Assembly: GCF_037975245.1 (NCBI RefSeq)
Contig: NC_092562.1
Location: 15,270,521 to 15,334,520 of the forward strand
Origin: Apostichopus japonicus
Taxonomy: Eukaryota > Echinodermata > Holothuroidea > Aspidochirotida > Stichopodidae
DNA length: 64,000 nucleotides
Reading direction: 5' to 3'
Below the pieces are notes generated by a model. That model was not told where the DNA came from. It saw nothing but the letters and a program-made list of their open reading frames with translations, and did no database searches. The translations under genes were made by a program, and so were the position numbers. Shown one piece after another: positions 25,601 to 36,628 of the stretch. The stretch's first letter is position 1, and every line of letters starts with the position of its first letter.

Positions 25601-28600
25601 AACAACCTGCATGAAAAGAAACTTGTAGAGACCTCTAATTACGTTTACGCGTCTATCTCCGCGTGAGTGTGTCGGCCGAGCGGGTGGGGTGGGTGTGGGT
25701 GGGGTGTGGGTAAAGGGTCCTCGATTCTCAATGCCTCTCCCTACATACAGCGATGTTAACTCATATATTTTATACAGACACAACTATCATAGGTTTACAT
25801 TGAGAGCATATAGGCCCCTTAGCCTACCGTATTAACGACTTCACATATTTTTGTCAAAATGGCTTGCCGCAAGGTTTGCTCGATTATAGCTTCTTGTGAT
25901 TTCACTCAGATGTAATTTATCGTCTGTTGTGTTTTGTAACGACTCTTTGTGGGCTGACACATGCAAACGAAATCATCTATTTATTTATTGATATATTTAT
26001 GCTCTTTTACACCGATGAGCCACAAGATTATTTTATACAACGAATTTGTACCTGCAACGGCATCGCAAGTTGTCAAACTTTCTTTATAGAACACTCGTTT
26101 ACGGTACATATCACTTTGATCGATTAACGTGCTATCAAATGAGAATGAATCACTTCATTGCCAGGCGTATACGTTTGCTGTAACATACGTATGGCAATGT
26201 AAAGTAGTATCTCTCAGGTGTTTGAAATAAGGTGTTATGCACTTCTGTCAGAATCTGAGCACTAAATTCATACGAACTCTTTTATTGCAATGTATCCATG
26301 GCAACTGCCGCCTTCGAAGCCGCAGAGAGCGTTTCGACATTTCACGGATGGTAAAAAAAAGGTTATAAAAAAAGCTGCGCTATATAGGCTTTGGAAGTCA
26401 GTAGAAAGCGAACTAATCATGCCTATAATTACTGCATTACATCGTGACTGGTTAAGTAGAGAAGAGAACTATACAGGAAGGCAACGGCATGGGTGTGGGG
26501 GAGGGGGTGGGGGTGGGGAACCCTCTCTAAACCGCCATCAGCGTTGTTATAGTATGATGTTGGTTCTAAAAATATGCTTCCGAATTTCAGGTTCAGGGGT
26601 CACGTAGCTCCTTCGTTTCTGACCCGTCACTTCTTAGTTGCCATTCCTGATTACACTTCGATTAATTATACTTTCTTATTACCGCAGGTGTTCCTCATAT
26701 TGGCCAAACGAATACAAGGTACAAAAAGAGAAAAAAGTCTCGTTCTAACCAAAATTGTTTAACTCCCCCCCCCCACCCCATTTCCCATCATTTCAGAAAA
26801 TTAAAACAGAAAGCCATAATAGAGAGTGGGGCGAGGGGGTTTGCTAGTGGCCACCCTTGTTTGAAACAATTTGGTCGTCTGGAAAAGTATTTCAAATCTT
26901 GAATCTATCGAAATGGTCGGCTTACAGTATGAATTTAACATGTTAAAAGATAATAAAATAAAGTAAACATGAGGTAAGTAATCACCTGTTACGTAACATT
27001 CCCTCGGGGTCATAGAGGTCATGTTCTAGCCTAGTTTGACAACTCTTTCGGTCGGATCCTTTTCTGAGTTTTTTCAATATGTTGGTCGGCAGAGGTCTCA
27101 TTTTCAGGGCCCTTGTCAACCTTCTGATGTAAATTTCTGCTCCTGGAATCAAAGAGAATTCTTCGGGGTCGAGTGATTTGTTGGAATCAAGGTCCACTAC
27201 TGTTTCCGTCAACAGAAAGGAGAGTTCATCGTAGTTAAGCTCCACCTCAAAATATCTTAGCATAAATGGTGCCATTTCGGTCATATTTAACTTTCCGTCT
27301 CCATCTACATCCGTCTCCGTAAAGAGTTCCGCCATGACGTCATCTGCATCCATGCGCTTCTTATATACTTTGCGTTGAGTAGCACTCTTCTCGAGACCTT
27401 GCTCGAGAGACAAGTCTATGATAGCATCACATTCTTCATCCGATAAGAAATTTGGTATAACTATGAGATGAATGGAGGAAAAAAAAACAAGTTAAATGTA
27501 CAAACAAAAACTCGAAAAACAACAACAACATACAAACAAACAAAGGAAAACAATCGAGGAAACGAAATAAGAAAAAGTTAAAAGTTGAGAAGTTAGGGTC
27601 GCAATTCACAAGTAGTATGTGAGGATTATCTGTGGTTTCGTACGATGCAGTCATATAAAAGTATTGTAAACTCAGGAAATTCGTTTAACTTGATGCTTGC
27701 TTCAAAAAATAACCTAACGATTTCTCTTCGTGGTGGCATATATAAATGCATCAAATTATAAGTTGAGTTCAATATATCTTTTTTGTGAGAGCCGTATAAC
27801 GTCCAAACACACCCAAAGGCAACTTTCGCAAATGAACTGCAGTCGAAGTTATGATAGGCCTATAACATATATATTTGTTGACAATAATTACCTTATATTT
27901 AAAGCTTGCTTGGATGAATCGACCATAAATATAATAAACCATAAATAAAATACAAGTTTCAAAAGTGACAATAATGTTCAGAATTCAACCCGGGACAACC
28001 TCTGTGTCATGTAAAAATCGGCGTGCGGCTCTACAGCCTCATTTATACGCGTTGAGACTTGTAACTTATTATATGCGCATGGTTAGTTAAACATCACTAA
28101 CAATGACTGAAATGACGTCATGGATCTCTCGGCGAACATCATTTTCTCGCGAATTTTTTCGATCTGCAGTAAGACCACGTGCTACATCTTTGCGGAGTTT
28201 AACGAATCAGGAAGGGACTGGTTTATTACAATCACGCGACAACGAAAGATTTTAGACTATATATTTTCTGCGCAGGCTATCATGTTTAGACGTGAACCAA
28301 AGCTGAGACGACATCCGTTCATGACTTCAGGTGAAAATGAGCAAGCCGACCCTCGGAAAAAAAAATAACAGGCTTTTACCATGCAGCAGACATCAAATCG
28401 TGTTTGCCCCTCGAGGGAAATTTGTCTTAACATTGGCAGTGCATAATGCAAAAAGATTACGAAATTATGAAAATGGTTCTTGGTATTCAAGTGTTCTATT
28501 TCCACGGCTGCAATCGAGTCAGTCTGACGCTTACTGCTTCTTTTCTTTGCGATATACACCAGTGAAGTAAGCACGTATTGCATGCTCTTAAGTTTTCCTT

Positions 28601-29015
28601 TTTAATGAAATGGAAGTCGTTTGCATTCGCGATATAACCTTTTATGGTATTAAACACACGCGCAACCATCATGGACAAATACAGCGGAGCATAACTGCCG
28701 TAGGACATACTTCACACTAGTACAACATGCCCATCGGGGTATAGACCAGACAGCCGCGCTGGCAGGCGATGACGAGGGTAAAACAATCTGTTAATCGCAT
28801 TTTTTCGATATTGCTGAAGCATTAAGAATGTAAGTTCGTTTCACGAACATATGTTTTAAGTTCTAAAAGACGTTCAGATCACTCAAATTAAAAGTCCGCT
28901 TTAATTGGAGTGAAGGGGCAATTACGGTACTATTTGGGAGGGTGAGATTATGTGAGGAGCGCATGCTCTCAGCCACCCTACTATCCGCCTGTAAATTGAT
29001 TGGGCGGCGAACTGG

Positions 29016-29067
<52 letters not shown>

Positions 29068-29657
29068 CTTCAGCAGACTATAAACCGCGAGAGAGAGTGT
29101 CATTCGGGTCGACACGAGTATTCGATCTCAGCCAATTAATCTGACTGGAGCATAAATTGCTACCGACTCAGTGACCCCTACCCTTTCCCTAACCAGTGAC
29201 GTCAGAGCCTTGAAACAAGCGGCGCATATAGCGCCTCGACCGACACTATAGCACCTTCCGTGAACATGCGGAGATCGGCACCTCCGGAACACCAACCTAG
29301 TGAAGTATTCGGCACCTAGGATCCAGCGGCGAATCGGGTACGAGACTACGAGCACGTGTACTTTTAGTCCATGGGGGAGCTGTCACCGAGACTGTCATGT
29401 GTATATATTATGTGATGGCTCCCTTCAAGTTCTCTATATGGTTAGGTATTTGGTTATCATAGTTCAATAGATGTTGTGAATTTGTAGGCGGATTTTCCAA
29501 ATTTCTTGGTAAAATGATACTCACCAAAAATTGGAGGCTTTAAGGCAACTGTTTTCATTTCGTAATATTGACCTTCAATCTCGATCTTTCGTATGTGGCC
29601 AACCTGTTCAGAACAAAGAAATATATATGTATATGTTTATATGTTTATATATATGTG

Positions 29658-29720
<63 letters not shown>

Positions 29721-29723
29721 AAG

Positions 29724-29754
<31 letters not shown>

Positions 29755-29759
29755 GTATA

Positions 29760-29815
<56 letters not shown>

Positions 29816-31239
29816 CATATGTATATATATAAATATTTATATATATATATATATATAAATATTTATATATATATATAACTATATAGAAAAGGTGAGTGAT
29901 CAATATGGTGTTTATTCAATGGATTTGTTTCAATCCCTTCCAGAATCTGCCAATTGGTACATATATCCTGTAATTAACGCGATGCTTACAAATAAGTGAT
30001 AAAATCTCGAATACAATACGATTAATCATGTGATTTTATAGATAAAACTCTATATAACAGCCTATTGTTAGCTAGACCTATAAATATTAAAAGTCATTCA
30101 TAGAGCAATCCAGCGAGGTTTGCCCAACCTTGACATTTACTATAAAAGCGGGCGTAGTCATTGGCAAAGCGATACAGATAAATATACAGCACTGAAAACC
30201 TTGTAAACACCATTGAGCTGGGAGACATAGCATTATTTAAAAATGCACAGAGCGAATGAGACGAAAGTCGCCATGCCATGCCATTTAAACTCAATTTGAG
30301 TTTTAGCTCCCTAATAAATGTCATATCTGTAGTGCTATACACACCTTCATTTAGTAAAATGTTGTAAACAATTGATAAGACATGCATACAGCTGGCTCGT
30401 AGCCAGAAGTTATGAATTTATCAATTTAAAGTATACGCATGATGGTGGCTCAGATGGGGCGGGGGAAGTTGTACAGTTTTCAGCAAGGGGTAGTGGTGGG
30501 CACGGTTTCCCATGCCTCGGCCTTGTCATGGGCCTGGCAACCCGTAAGTCTTGAAGAAGAGAGAAATCTATGACATCGTTACGTCATCATTAATACAGTA
30601 ACAAATTATCAAGCTAAGAAAACGACAAAATTTGTTTTTTTTTTGTTTTTTTTGTTGCTAAACTAAGACATCTTCCTAGATTTCTTTTAACAAACAAGGT
30701 TAAAGAGAGAGTAACTTCATTCCAATCAATTCAATTCGCAACTTTCCGTCGCCCGAATACATTGTCACAGTAGAATTACTGATATGTAAATTTATGCAAA
30801 TTAGAAAAATCTTTTTGTATAATCATGCTAATGGACTTTATTATGATGGCACCTATTGTATCGACATAACAAAGAATATTGACCGGAATCAAAGAAAAAC
30901 TATTACTTTTAAACGTCGTACAGCGAAGTTGGTCATAGGCAGATCCAGCAAAATATTAATACGTCAAGTTTTGATCACGTGATAGTGATCATGATTAAAT
31001 TTGGATCTTACCGCTACGGGGTCGTGTTGAAATATTTTCATTCGTTGCGACTTGTTCGTGGGCTCATCTTCTATTAAGTTATCAACAACTGTCGCTTCCT
31101 TGCGACCGAGGAAGTTCTCGCCGAGTGTTTTCGTCTCCTGATCTGCCGAGACACCGTGTAGTAAGAGTTGTAACAAGACACTGACCAGAAAGAACGCGAG
31201 CCACACATAACATAAGGAGGCTCGACTCTTTGTTGCCAT
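19469..31239 (-). CDS. P4HTM: Transmembrane prolyl 4-hydroxylase (P4HTM), nine coding exons
   Basis: The product is an ER-membrane 2-oxoglutarate/Fe(II)-dependent prolyl 4-hydroxylase, a family linked to HIF-alpha hydroxylation. Exons on the minus strand are 31239-31012, 29603-29525, 27460-26986, 24025-23968, 23089-22950, 22705-22615, 21722-21584, 20746-20638 and 19649-19469. All junctions are GT-AG, phases agree, and the sum is 1500 nt (499 aa plus TAG). Seen in the translation: a hydrophobic segment at residues ~9-30, EF-hand loops at 153-164 and 192-203, HxD iron ligands H293/D295, distal H415, 2OG lysine K425 and an N-glycosylation sequon at N351. The H-to-K spacing of 10 and the LHGGC and WYN motifs match what I recall of human P4HTM. 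The start ATG has A at -3 and G at +4. A pyrimidine-rich acceptor lies 14 nt upstream (exon from 31253), so a 5'UTR exon probably lies further up but was not located. Confidence 0.93.
19725..19830. repeat. Degenerate ATTTTCAT-type minisatellite
   Basis: Intron 8 of P4HTM, just upstream of its exon 9, contains many imperfect repeats of ATTTTCAT, ATTTCATT and ATAATTTC. Read on the minus strand these are adenine-rich. Confidence 0.7.
19974..20344. mobile_element. hAT-type MITE in P4HTM intron 8
   Basis: A 371-bp element with short terminal inverted repeats built around GGCGTAGGAA. It is flanked by a perfect 8-bp target duplication TGTAAATG (19966-19973 and 20345-20352), the signature of hAT transposases. 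No coding capacity is seen. The interior is rich in G and C homopolymers and has two similar 3'-half segments reading CACCAAATTGCATCT. Confidence 0.85.
20638..20746 (-). CDS. P4HTM: P4HTM coding exon 8 (distal histidine and 2OG lysine)
   Basis: Residues 404-439 plus two bases. It encodes [20 protein letters not shown] then [11 protein letters not shown]415 is the distal iron ligand and K425 the residue expected to bind the 2OG C5 carboxylate. The donor is GTAAGTT and the acceptor CACCTTTAG. Confidence 0.93.
20925..21260. mobile_element. Possible DNA-transposon relic
   Basis: Starts CATGGGCGCAGATGC and ends GCAGACGCCCATG, a short imperfect inverted repeat, with an internal GTCCC(C/T)ACCAA repeat. 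Target duplications do not resolve cleanly (CATGTTTT against CATGTATT is the closest). It lies in P4HTM intron 7. Confidence 0.35.
21315..21425. mobile_element. Diverged 3' fragment of the 12768/14740 hAT MITE
   Basis: The blocks TTTCCGGCGATCTG, GAACGCTACGCG and GTGGTGGCGCTCCGCTGA align with the distal part of the two MITE copies at 12768-13506 and 14740-15134, but the terminal CTCCGCCACTG is missing. Confidence 0.6.
21584..21722 (-). CDS. P4HTM: P4HTM coding exon 7
   Basis: Residues 358-403 plus one base, starting [12 protein letters not shown] after TGTGTTTTAG. It contains the strand [15 protein letters not shown], where the family usually has LxVxPxxGxAxxWYN. It ends in phase 1 at GTAAGT. 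Confidence 0.92.
22615..22705 (-). CDS. P4HTM: P4HTM coding exon 6
   Basis: Completes R327 and encodes residues 328-357, [20 protein letters not shown] followed by [10 protein letters not shown]. The MTVLxYL strand and the GGxTxFP turn are hallmark jelly-roll elements of prolyl 4-hydroxylases. The donor is GTATG and the acceptor is CAATTTAG. Confidence 0.92.
22950..23089 (-). CDS. P4HTM: P4HTM coding exon 5 (HxD iron-binding motif)
   Basis: Residues 281-326 plus two bases. It begins [17 protein letters not shown], in which H293-K-D295 is the proximal Fe(II) pair. Cysteines C305 and C326 and sequons at N301 and N314 suit a lumenal domain. The donor is GTGAGT. An in-frame alternative acceptor 9 bases downstream would drop VVQ, but conservation of VVxY favours the longer exon. 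Confidence 0.9.
23968..24025 (-). CDS. P4HTM: P4HTM coding exon 4 (58 bp)
   Basis: The first base completes R261 after AG from exon 3, and 19 codons follow, ending in ...SSELLH before a GTGAGTAC donor. The acceptor is a good CTTCATCTGCAG. The translated [18 protein letters not shown] lines up with the vertebrate segment just before the catalytic VVxY strand. It is too short to be noticed as an open frame, but both splice signals and both phases fit. Confidence 0.88.
24026..26985. other. P4HTM intron 3 (2.96 kb)
   Basis: Contains G tracts (24465-24479, 26497-26518) and two repeat-like strings, GGCCCGTCTACGCCTCTG near 24786 and GGTGACCCCCGCTCTAAATC near 24877, that resemble MITE ends but lack a confirmed target duplication. 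I searched it for an additional P4HTM exon and found none needed, because exons 3 and 4 join in phase. Confidence 0.55.
26986..27460 (-). CDS. P4HTM: P4HTM coding exon 3 (EF-hand region)
   Basis: Residues 103-260 plus two bases of codon 261. It starts at [10 protein letters not shown], the usual beginning of P4H-type oxygenase folds, then carries two EF-hand loops, [12 protein letters not shown] (153-164) and [12 protein letters not shown] (192-203). Both have the acidic residues expected for calcium binding at positions 1, 3, 5 and 12. The acceptor is TCATCTCATAG and the donor is AACAG|GTGATT. This exon holds the longest open frame of the gene. Confidence 0.93.
27461..29524. other. P4HTM intron 2 (2.06 kb)
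   Basis: AT-rich, with a (TA)n tract at 29019-29066 and no second gene recognised on either strand. Confidence 0.55.
29019..29066. repeat. (TA)n microsatellite
   Basis: About 24 dinucleotide units in intron 2 of P4HTM, just 5' (minus sense) of GAACTGG-type unique sequence. Confidence 0.95.
29525..29603 (-). CDS. P4HTM: P4HTM coding exon 2
   Basis: Residues 77-102 plus one base. It begins [11 protein letters not shown] after a TTCTGAACAG acceptor and ends in phase 1 before GTGAG. The VGH...V/I start corresponds to the conserved stretch that precedes the dioxygenase-associated region in vertebrate P4HTM. A compound TA microsatellite begins about 35 bases upstream of the acceptor. Confidence 0.9.
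29637..29880. repeat. Compound (TA)n/(TATG)n microsatellite
   Basis: About 240 bases of TA repeats interspersed with TATG and TATT units in P4HTM intron 1, near the acceptor of exon 2. Long tyrosine/isoleucine open frames here are repeat artefacts. Confidence 0.95.
31012..31239 (-). CDS. P4HTM: P4HTM coding exon 1 (start codon, membrane anchor)
   Basis: Residues 1-76. It opens [13 protein letters not shown] and runs into a leucine-rich membrane segment, followed by a polar lumenal stretch. It ends in phase 0 at a GTAAG donor. Human P4HTM also has one N-terminal signal-anchor, but preceded by a longer cytosolic tail, so this protein has a shorter N terminus or an unseen upstream coding exon. 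Confidence 0.85.
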
Positions 31240-33481
31240 AGTGATGGCTGCATCTGAATAAATAGAAAGAAAGGGGTACAAAGACTATAGTTTGAAACTT
31301 TAATGATAAAAGTTGTTTTACTTCTAAGTGCAGTTGCCGGTAGCTTGTGACCTCCCCCACATCCCCCATCCCCCATCCCCTCCCCCATACCCTCCCCGCC
31401 CATCGATTTCAGTTAATGCAAATGGTCTCTTCTCACCCTTGATTGAGCAATATATAAGGAAGAAAAAATGCGCGGCCCCCCGCGCAGACCACTACGACCC
31501 ACAAGTCATAGGAAATGAGTAGGATATTGTCTCCCTCCTTAAAGTTGCTGTTTCTCCTTGATTAAATTGTTGGTGCCCCTCACTTCGGAAGTCCTGGATA
31601 CGGGCATAGCTACCTATAACATTATGTTAGCAGCTAATTTCTTAGTGTAAACAATATTTCTTTAGAGAGGTGCGGTCCCAGGGTCTTTCCCATCCACCCC
31701 TGTTATCTCCCTACTTGAGTAACAGCATCCGCCATTACAAGAACTATATATGATGCAAGTTTCCAAACATGTTGTATCATGTAGCTACCTGCACATCACT
31801 GTACAAGGCACACTGTATTTGCAGGCAAAATACCGTATTCTACATTATAGCCTGCCAAGCCGTATGTTACATACATCGATCAAAGGGCACGCTTTATTAT
31901 GCAGCCATATAACAAATGGATAACTTTTTATTAGAAAATATTAATAGGTTACCGTATTGAAATATTGGTACTGAAGTAAAACAAGGGTCGTAAAAATTCG
32001 ATGGTATAGTTTTTTTTCATTAGTGTTTCGTTGAATTTTCGAATTCATATCAGATCAACCGGTATACGCCTCAACAGATTAAAGTTGGCGTAAGTTGAAT
32101 ATGTGGGTATGATGATAACAAAGGATATGTGTGCATTTATAACTTGGCAAGGTGTACTGGTTCAAGTAGAGTTTGGAGTGAATTAAACAGGTGTTCAGTA
32201 TGTGCAACCGTTCGTACATGGCAGACATACAAACACAGATATATCTTGTCGAGTATCCACACGATACACCAGTGATAGAACCAGACAGTTGTTAGAGACC
32301 CTATGGCAGAACAATGTATAATTCTAGGACTGATGCATATACCTTGCCCACGTCAAAACAACACGTAGAGACTTTCGTAGTGTTGTTCGCGAAAAATTCT
32401 GCCAAAAGTTTCTATAAAAATCCTGCAGACAGGAATATGTGTTTCACAAAGAGAAGTGTTGAACACACAACATGCACACAGCTGTTGATACACGTGCATG
32501 AATGTGTTGCGTATGTGAATGGCGTACGGAGCCACGGTGACATTGTCACGTTGAGATAAATATGAAACTTTCTTCATGAATTTGTGGATAGATATAGATT
32601 GATATATTTTTGAGATATAATTGAGATATAAAGTACAATTTATATTTAAATAGGCCAATATCTGAATCTTAACACTTCTATTGCGATATTCAAATACAAG
32701 ATGTTATTGTCTAAATTTGAAATTATTTGGATAGAAAAGTTTCCTTCTTACAATGCATAACAACCGACTGGGTTTAATCATTAGCCCAGCAGTTTTTTTT
32801 TTTTTGTTTTTTTTTTTGTGAGAGAAGCATACCTTAAAGCTGGTATAGGCTTTCTACATGTTAACGCTTGTTTCTGTCCCAGCATACTGCAGTGCGCATC
32901 CGATCTGTATATGAATAGACCTATAGTGACGAAATGCTCAGTCTATATACCAAGTCTTATGAGGCTGTTCACAGTAAACCATTTCAGCGATATCACAAAG
33001 CATTTATCAACCAGGTCGATGCCAAGTCTTTTGTAGTTTTATCATTATATATCGATCGCAGAAGGAGATGTTATTTTTGATATCATCTAAGTTTCACGTG
33101 AAAGAATCAATAACAAAATGTGGCAGCATTCTGTTTTTCTTGTTGTTGTCTCTTCCTTAAAAAATTAAAAATTAAATGACCAAAAAAAAATTCATTTGCC
33201 CAGCTTTCTGATTTGATTAGTCTATTTTTGCAGTCGTTTAATCAACAGTGCGTCTTCGGTGGCTACTCTGGCTTAGACATAAATATTGAACGTTTACTTC
33301 CAATCTATAAACTGCACTGGAATAATACAATGCATAACTTCGATTTAGGATGGAGACATAACCATTATCGTCGTACAAGGTTAAATGCAAGGTGCCCTAG
33401 TTATATCGCGTGGCTGTCGTGGAAGAGGCCACACATAGGATTAACCCTTATGATTAACACTTTTTAAACCGTATGAAACAA

Positions 33482-33518
<37 letters not shown>

Positions 33519-35235
33519 GTGGCGCTTCATTCTCGATCACTTAAGTCAGAGTTGTGAATGTGTGTGTAAGAGGAGGGGGTCGGGGGGGGGGTGATATGTG
33601 CTTGAGGCGTATCCGATATGTTGGACCATGGATCACATTGTCCATCATTAAAATGTTTGGAGAAGGCTATAGAGTGGCGTCCTGGCCGGGATTGTTCGTG
33701 CGTGGTATCAGGTGACGTCGAGAGTCAGCCCCTGGTCCAATTATGTCAGATGACCTCCTTTTTGGAAGACCTCCATTTTCCCTAAGGAGTCTATATTATG
33801 AAAATGAGAATACATTTTTATATCCCATATATTCACAGGCTCCCTAATTCCCCCGCCCCCGGGTTCCAGGGCTATGATACCTCTGACCCCATTCTCGCAA
33901 TATATCCTGTTGGAAACACTTCAAGAATATATCTAACAGTCTGAAGTTTGAGAAGGTCACAATTTCCATCATTTATTTCACTGGATGATGAGCTGTCATA
34001 GTTGTCACTTTTGTATCATTCACATCAAAGCAACCAAGGGGACGGCTACCAGGAAGCTATCTTAACGAACTCGTGGATTGAAGGAAGCTCTCGTCGTTTG
34101 CTCTCTTTTGAAGGATAAATTGTGTTGCTTCCCTTTTTGACAAATTTTGTAAAATTCAGGTTCAACTGTTCATGTCTACGGTTACTCGATATGTTTTTGT
34201 CGAGTGTACCACTGTGCTAGACTCATAGGGGTTACAGGTCCGTGTTGTTCCTGCAGCGCTACCTATTAAAAGAAGCCTGCGAACTTTAGTCCCCCCCAAA
34301 AAAAACACACTTACAGGACAAAAAGGCAGCTGCATGCATGGAACGCGGGAACTGAGAAACTGCTGCCCACGCAACCCACTTTCGTTTTACGTTGGTTTGA
34401 CAATGTCAACTGATAATGTGATCGTCATATTGTTATGTATAACCATACGGTTAATTTTGTCTGTCATCTTGCCAGTGTGTGTTTGTGTATCCGTCCGTCT
34501 ATCCAGGCGTATACTATTAGCCTAAATTTGAACACAGATTTCACCTCTCAACAGAATTTGGCTGCATGTAATTGGAAGGTGGGGGCGGGGGCAGGTGGGT
34601 GGGTAGGTGATGGGTGGGCGGGTTTATTGGGAAGACCTTTTTGTCGATTGTTGCAACATTCCAGCTGTACATCCACATGAATCTAGCTTTAACACCGAAA
34701 TGAGTGCAATCTGTAGGCAACTGGCAGTGAGCAGTGGTTTCTCGATCTCACCGTATCCTGTACCGTTTGCATATAGCAATGATTAAATGGATAGTTTCTC
34801 CTTCTGCACAACTCCATATGTAACGTACAAGAACAGGTATAAGCCTACATGCTTTATCATTGCCTAAAGGAAATTAGATATACTTGGGTAACCAGATCAA
34901 GCCCTCACGCTACATTAACCACGAATCTCAGTACAATCTTTCCCCCGACTTAATCAGAAATTGATTTTATATTGTTACACACGAGCTGGAAGATATTTGA
35001 TAAACCTGATTAGATAGTTAAATCTATAACTGTATTTCAAAACAAGTCCCACGGTCTCGTCAGCAACCTCTCTATATACATAAGCTGATACATACTATGA
35101 ATGTAGTGAATAGAAACCCTCCGAATACAAAGAGACATAAATTATTCGATGAAACCCTATGTAGTCATGAACAACGGCTTGTCATTGTATACATGGAAGA
35201 TTAATGCCACTGTGATATGTGGTATATAAGTTCAC

Positions 35236-35238
<3 letters not shown>
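31240..35238. other. P4HTM 5' flank and intergenic sequence, no gene recognised
   Basis: A CCCCCAT-type tract lies at 31345-31395 and T tracts at 32798-32820. A 5'UTR exon of P4HTM is expected here, because an acceptor sits at 31254, but I cannot identify it. A (TA)n tract is at 33485-33516 and G-rich patches lie near 33575 and 34578-34622. Confidence 0.5.
33485..33516. repeat. (TA)n microsatellite
   Basis: About 16 TA units. Confidence 0.95.
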
Positions 35239-35327
<89 letters not shown>

Positions 35328-35480
35328 TTATATATATATATATATATATATATAGGCTATATATATATAGCCTATATATAGCCTATATATAGCCTATATA
35401 TACATAGTTTACTATAGTAGTATACTAGTATACTATATATATAGTAGACCATATAAATACATATAGGCTATATATATATA
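35239..35480. repeat. (TA)n followed by TATAGCC and TATAGTA variants
   Basis: About 120 bases of TA repeat, followed by a higher-order array in which TATATATAGCC recurs and then TATACTAGTATAC palindromic units. Confidence 0.9.
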
Positions 35481-35862
35481 TATATGCTATCATTGACTGT
35501 ATGTAATATATTCCAATGTTTGGTTACATACCTGCTGCAGCTCTCAACTCTGAACAATTGACACATTCTATCATGCTTATATAGTGTAACAATACATTGA
35601 CAGCGTACCGAGTGCTCACTAAATGAATGAATACATGTGGTGAATAATGACGTCACACATTATATTACCTACAACAGTACGTAAAAAAAGTTAAACATAC
35701 CCCTTTTTGATTAACCGAGTGTGACTGTAGCGTCGGGAACACTGAACCCAGAACTTCGGCGACAGAATGTTATATAGTTTGACTGTTAGGTATCGATCTC
35801 AGTACCGACAGCGCTACATAGATATAACACTCACACGAACATTACCAGATGTGTGTGTAAGC

Positions 35863-36081
35863 TCACTGTGAACTTGGGTACAACCTTCTATTTACTATTG
35901 CTGCAGTTACTTCGCCAGATGAAGAATCCAGAGCTTCTCTTACAATTCTCTCATATTTATTGCTACACTGCACTCCAAGACCCATAAAACAAGGAAGACA
36001 GAGGCTCGTATAACATCTAGCATCGTATAACATATATCTAGCGCAATGTTCTTCGTTTTTCCCACAAACAAAGTCCATCAA
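35863..36081 (-). CDS. Possible terminal exon, cysteine-rich, unknown function
   Basis: The open frame, 73 codons with the stop (72 residues), reads LMDFVCGKNEEHCARYMLYD then ARCYTSLCLPCFMGLGVQCS and ends YERIVREALDSSS...SSQ stop. Six regularly spaced cysteines in the first half and balanced residue use look more like real protein than the surrounding AT-rich frames. A possible acceptor CACCAG lies at 36091-36096. No family recognised, and no partner exon found. Confidence 0.25.
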   Translation of the reverse strand: MMDFVCGKNEEHCARYMLYDARCYTSLCLPCFMGLGVQCSNKYERIVREALDSSSGEVTAAIVNRRLYPSSQ

Positions 36082-36469
36082 ATTCTTATTCTGGTGCTCA
36101 CATGACCCTCCTCACCCCCCAGGTTTGTACCACATGTTATACATGACAGACATTGGATTTCCAGTGGGAACTTTTTCGTTTTCATTAAACCCCCCAAAAA
36201 ACCCAAAAGAAAACAACAACAACAAAGTTTTGACGGGAAAACATTCTTAGGAATAAACTTCTGGCGTGAAAAGAAACAAGAAAACACTTTCGGTTGGAAA
36301 GCAAGTGTTAAAATGCAACGACTCGTTTGAGGGAACTGTTTATTTTGAATGTCACCAGCAGCAGTTAACGATGGGAACAACGTAAATCTTTGCCAGAAAG
36401 AGGGTAGAAAGGGATATTTGGCCAAAGGGTTCTGGAAAGATATCACATATCATGTTATCTGTTTCATGT

Positions 36470-36504
<35 letters not shown>

Positions 36505-36533
36505 ATACTAGATGAGACTAGTGGAACACTAGT

Positions 36534-36579
36534 AGTTGTAACTCGGAGTTTCACGCTTTGTAGCGATCTTCAGACAACT
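36534..36579 (-). ncRNA. Hammerhead ribozyme, copy 1
   Basis: Exact reverse complement of copy 2 at 36583-36628, with the same core and stems. Confidence 0.78.
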
Positions 36580-36582
36580 CAG

Positions 36583-36628
36583 AGTTGTCTGAAGATCGCT
36601 ACAAAGCGTGAAACTCCGAGTTACAACT
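36583..36628 (+). ncRNA. Hammerhead ribozyme, copy 2 (type I)
   Basis: Stem I AGUUGU (36583-36588) pairs with ACAACU (36623-36628). The core CUGAAGA is at 36589-36595. Stem II is CGC/GCG with loop UACAAA and a U-U mismatch at its base. GAAA lies at 36610-36613. A very short stem III, ACU/AGU, has loop CCG. The cleavable U is 36622. This fits the CUGANGA...GAAA...UH consensus. A 3-bp stem III is typical of Penelope-type hammerheads, which may need a dimer to cleave well. Confidence 0.8.

Noticed and set aside
24026-26985. An extra P4HTM exon between the EF-hand exon and exon 4
   Set aside because: I first expected one because vertebrates have a longer segment there. The exon 3 and exon 4 phases join directly to give LRN-R-VAALTG, which aligns with a short gap, and no candidate exon was found.
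29568-29903. Long Y/I repeat frames on both strands
   Set aside because: Pure translation of (TA)n and TATG repeats; the same applies at 36933, 40920, 47743, 50971 and 60627.
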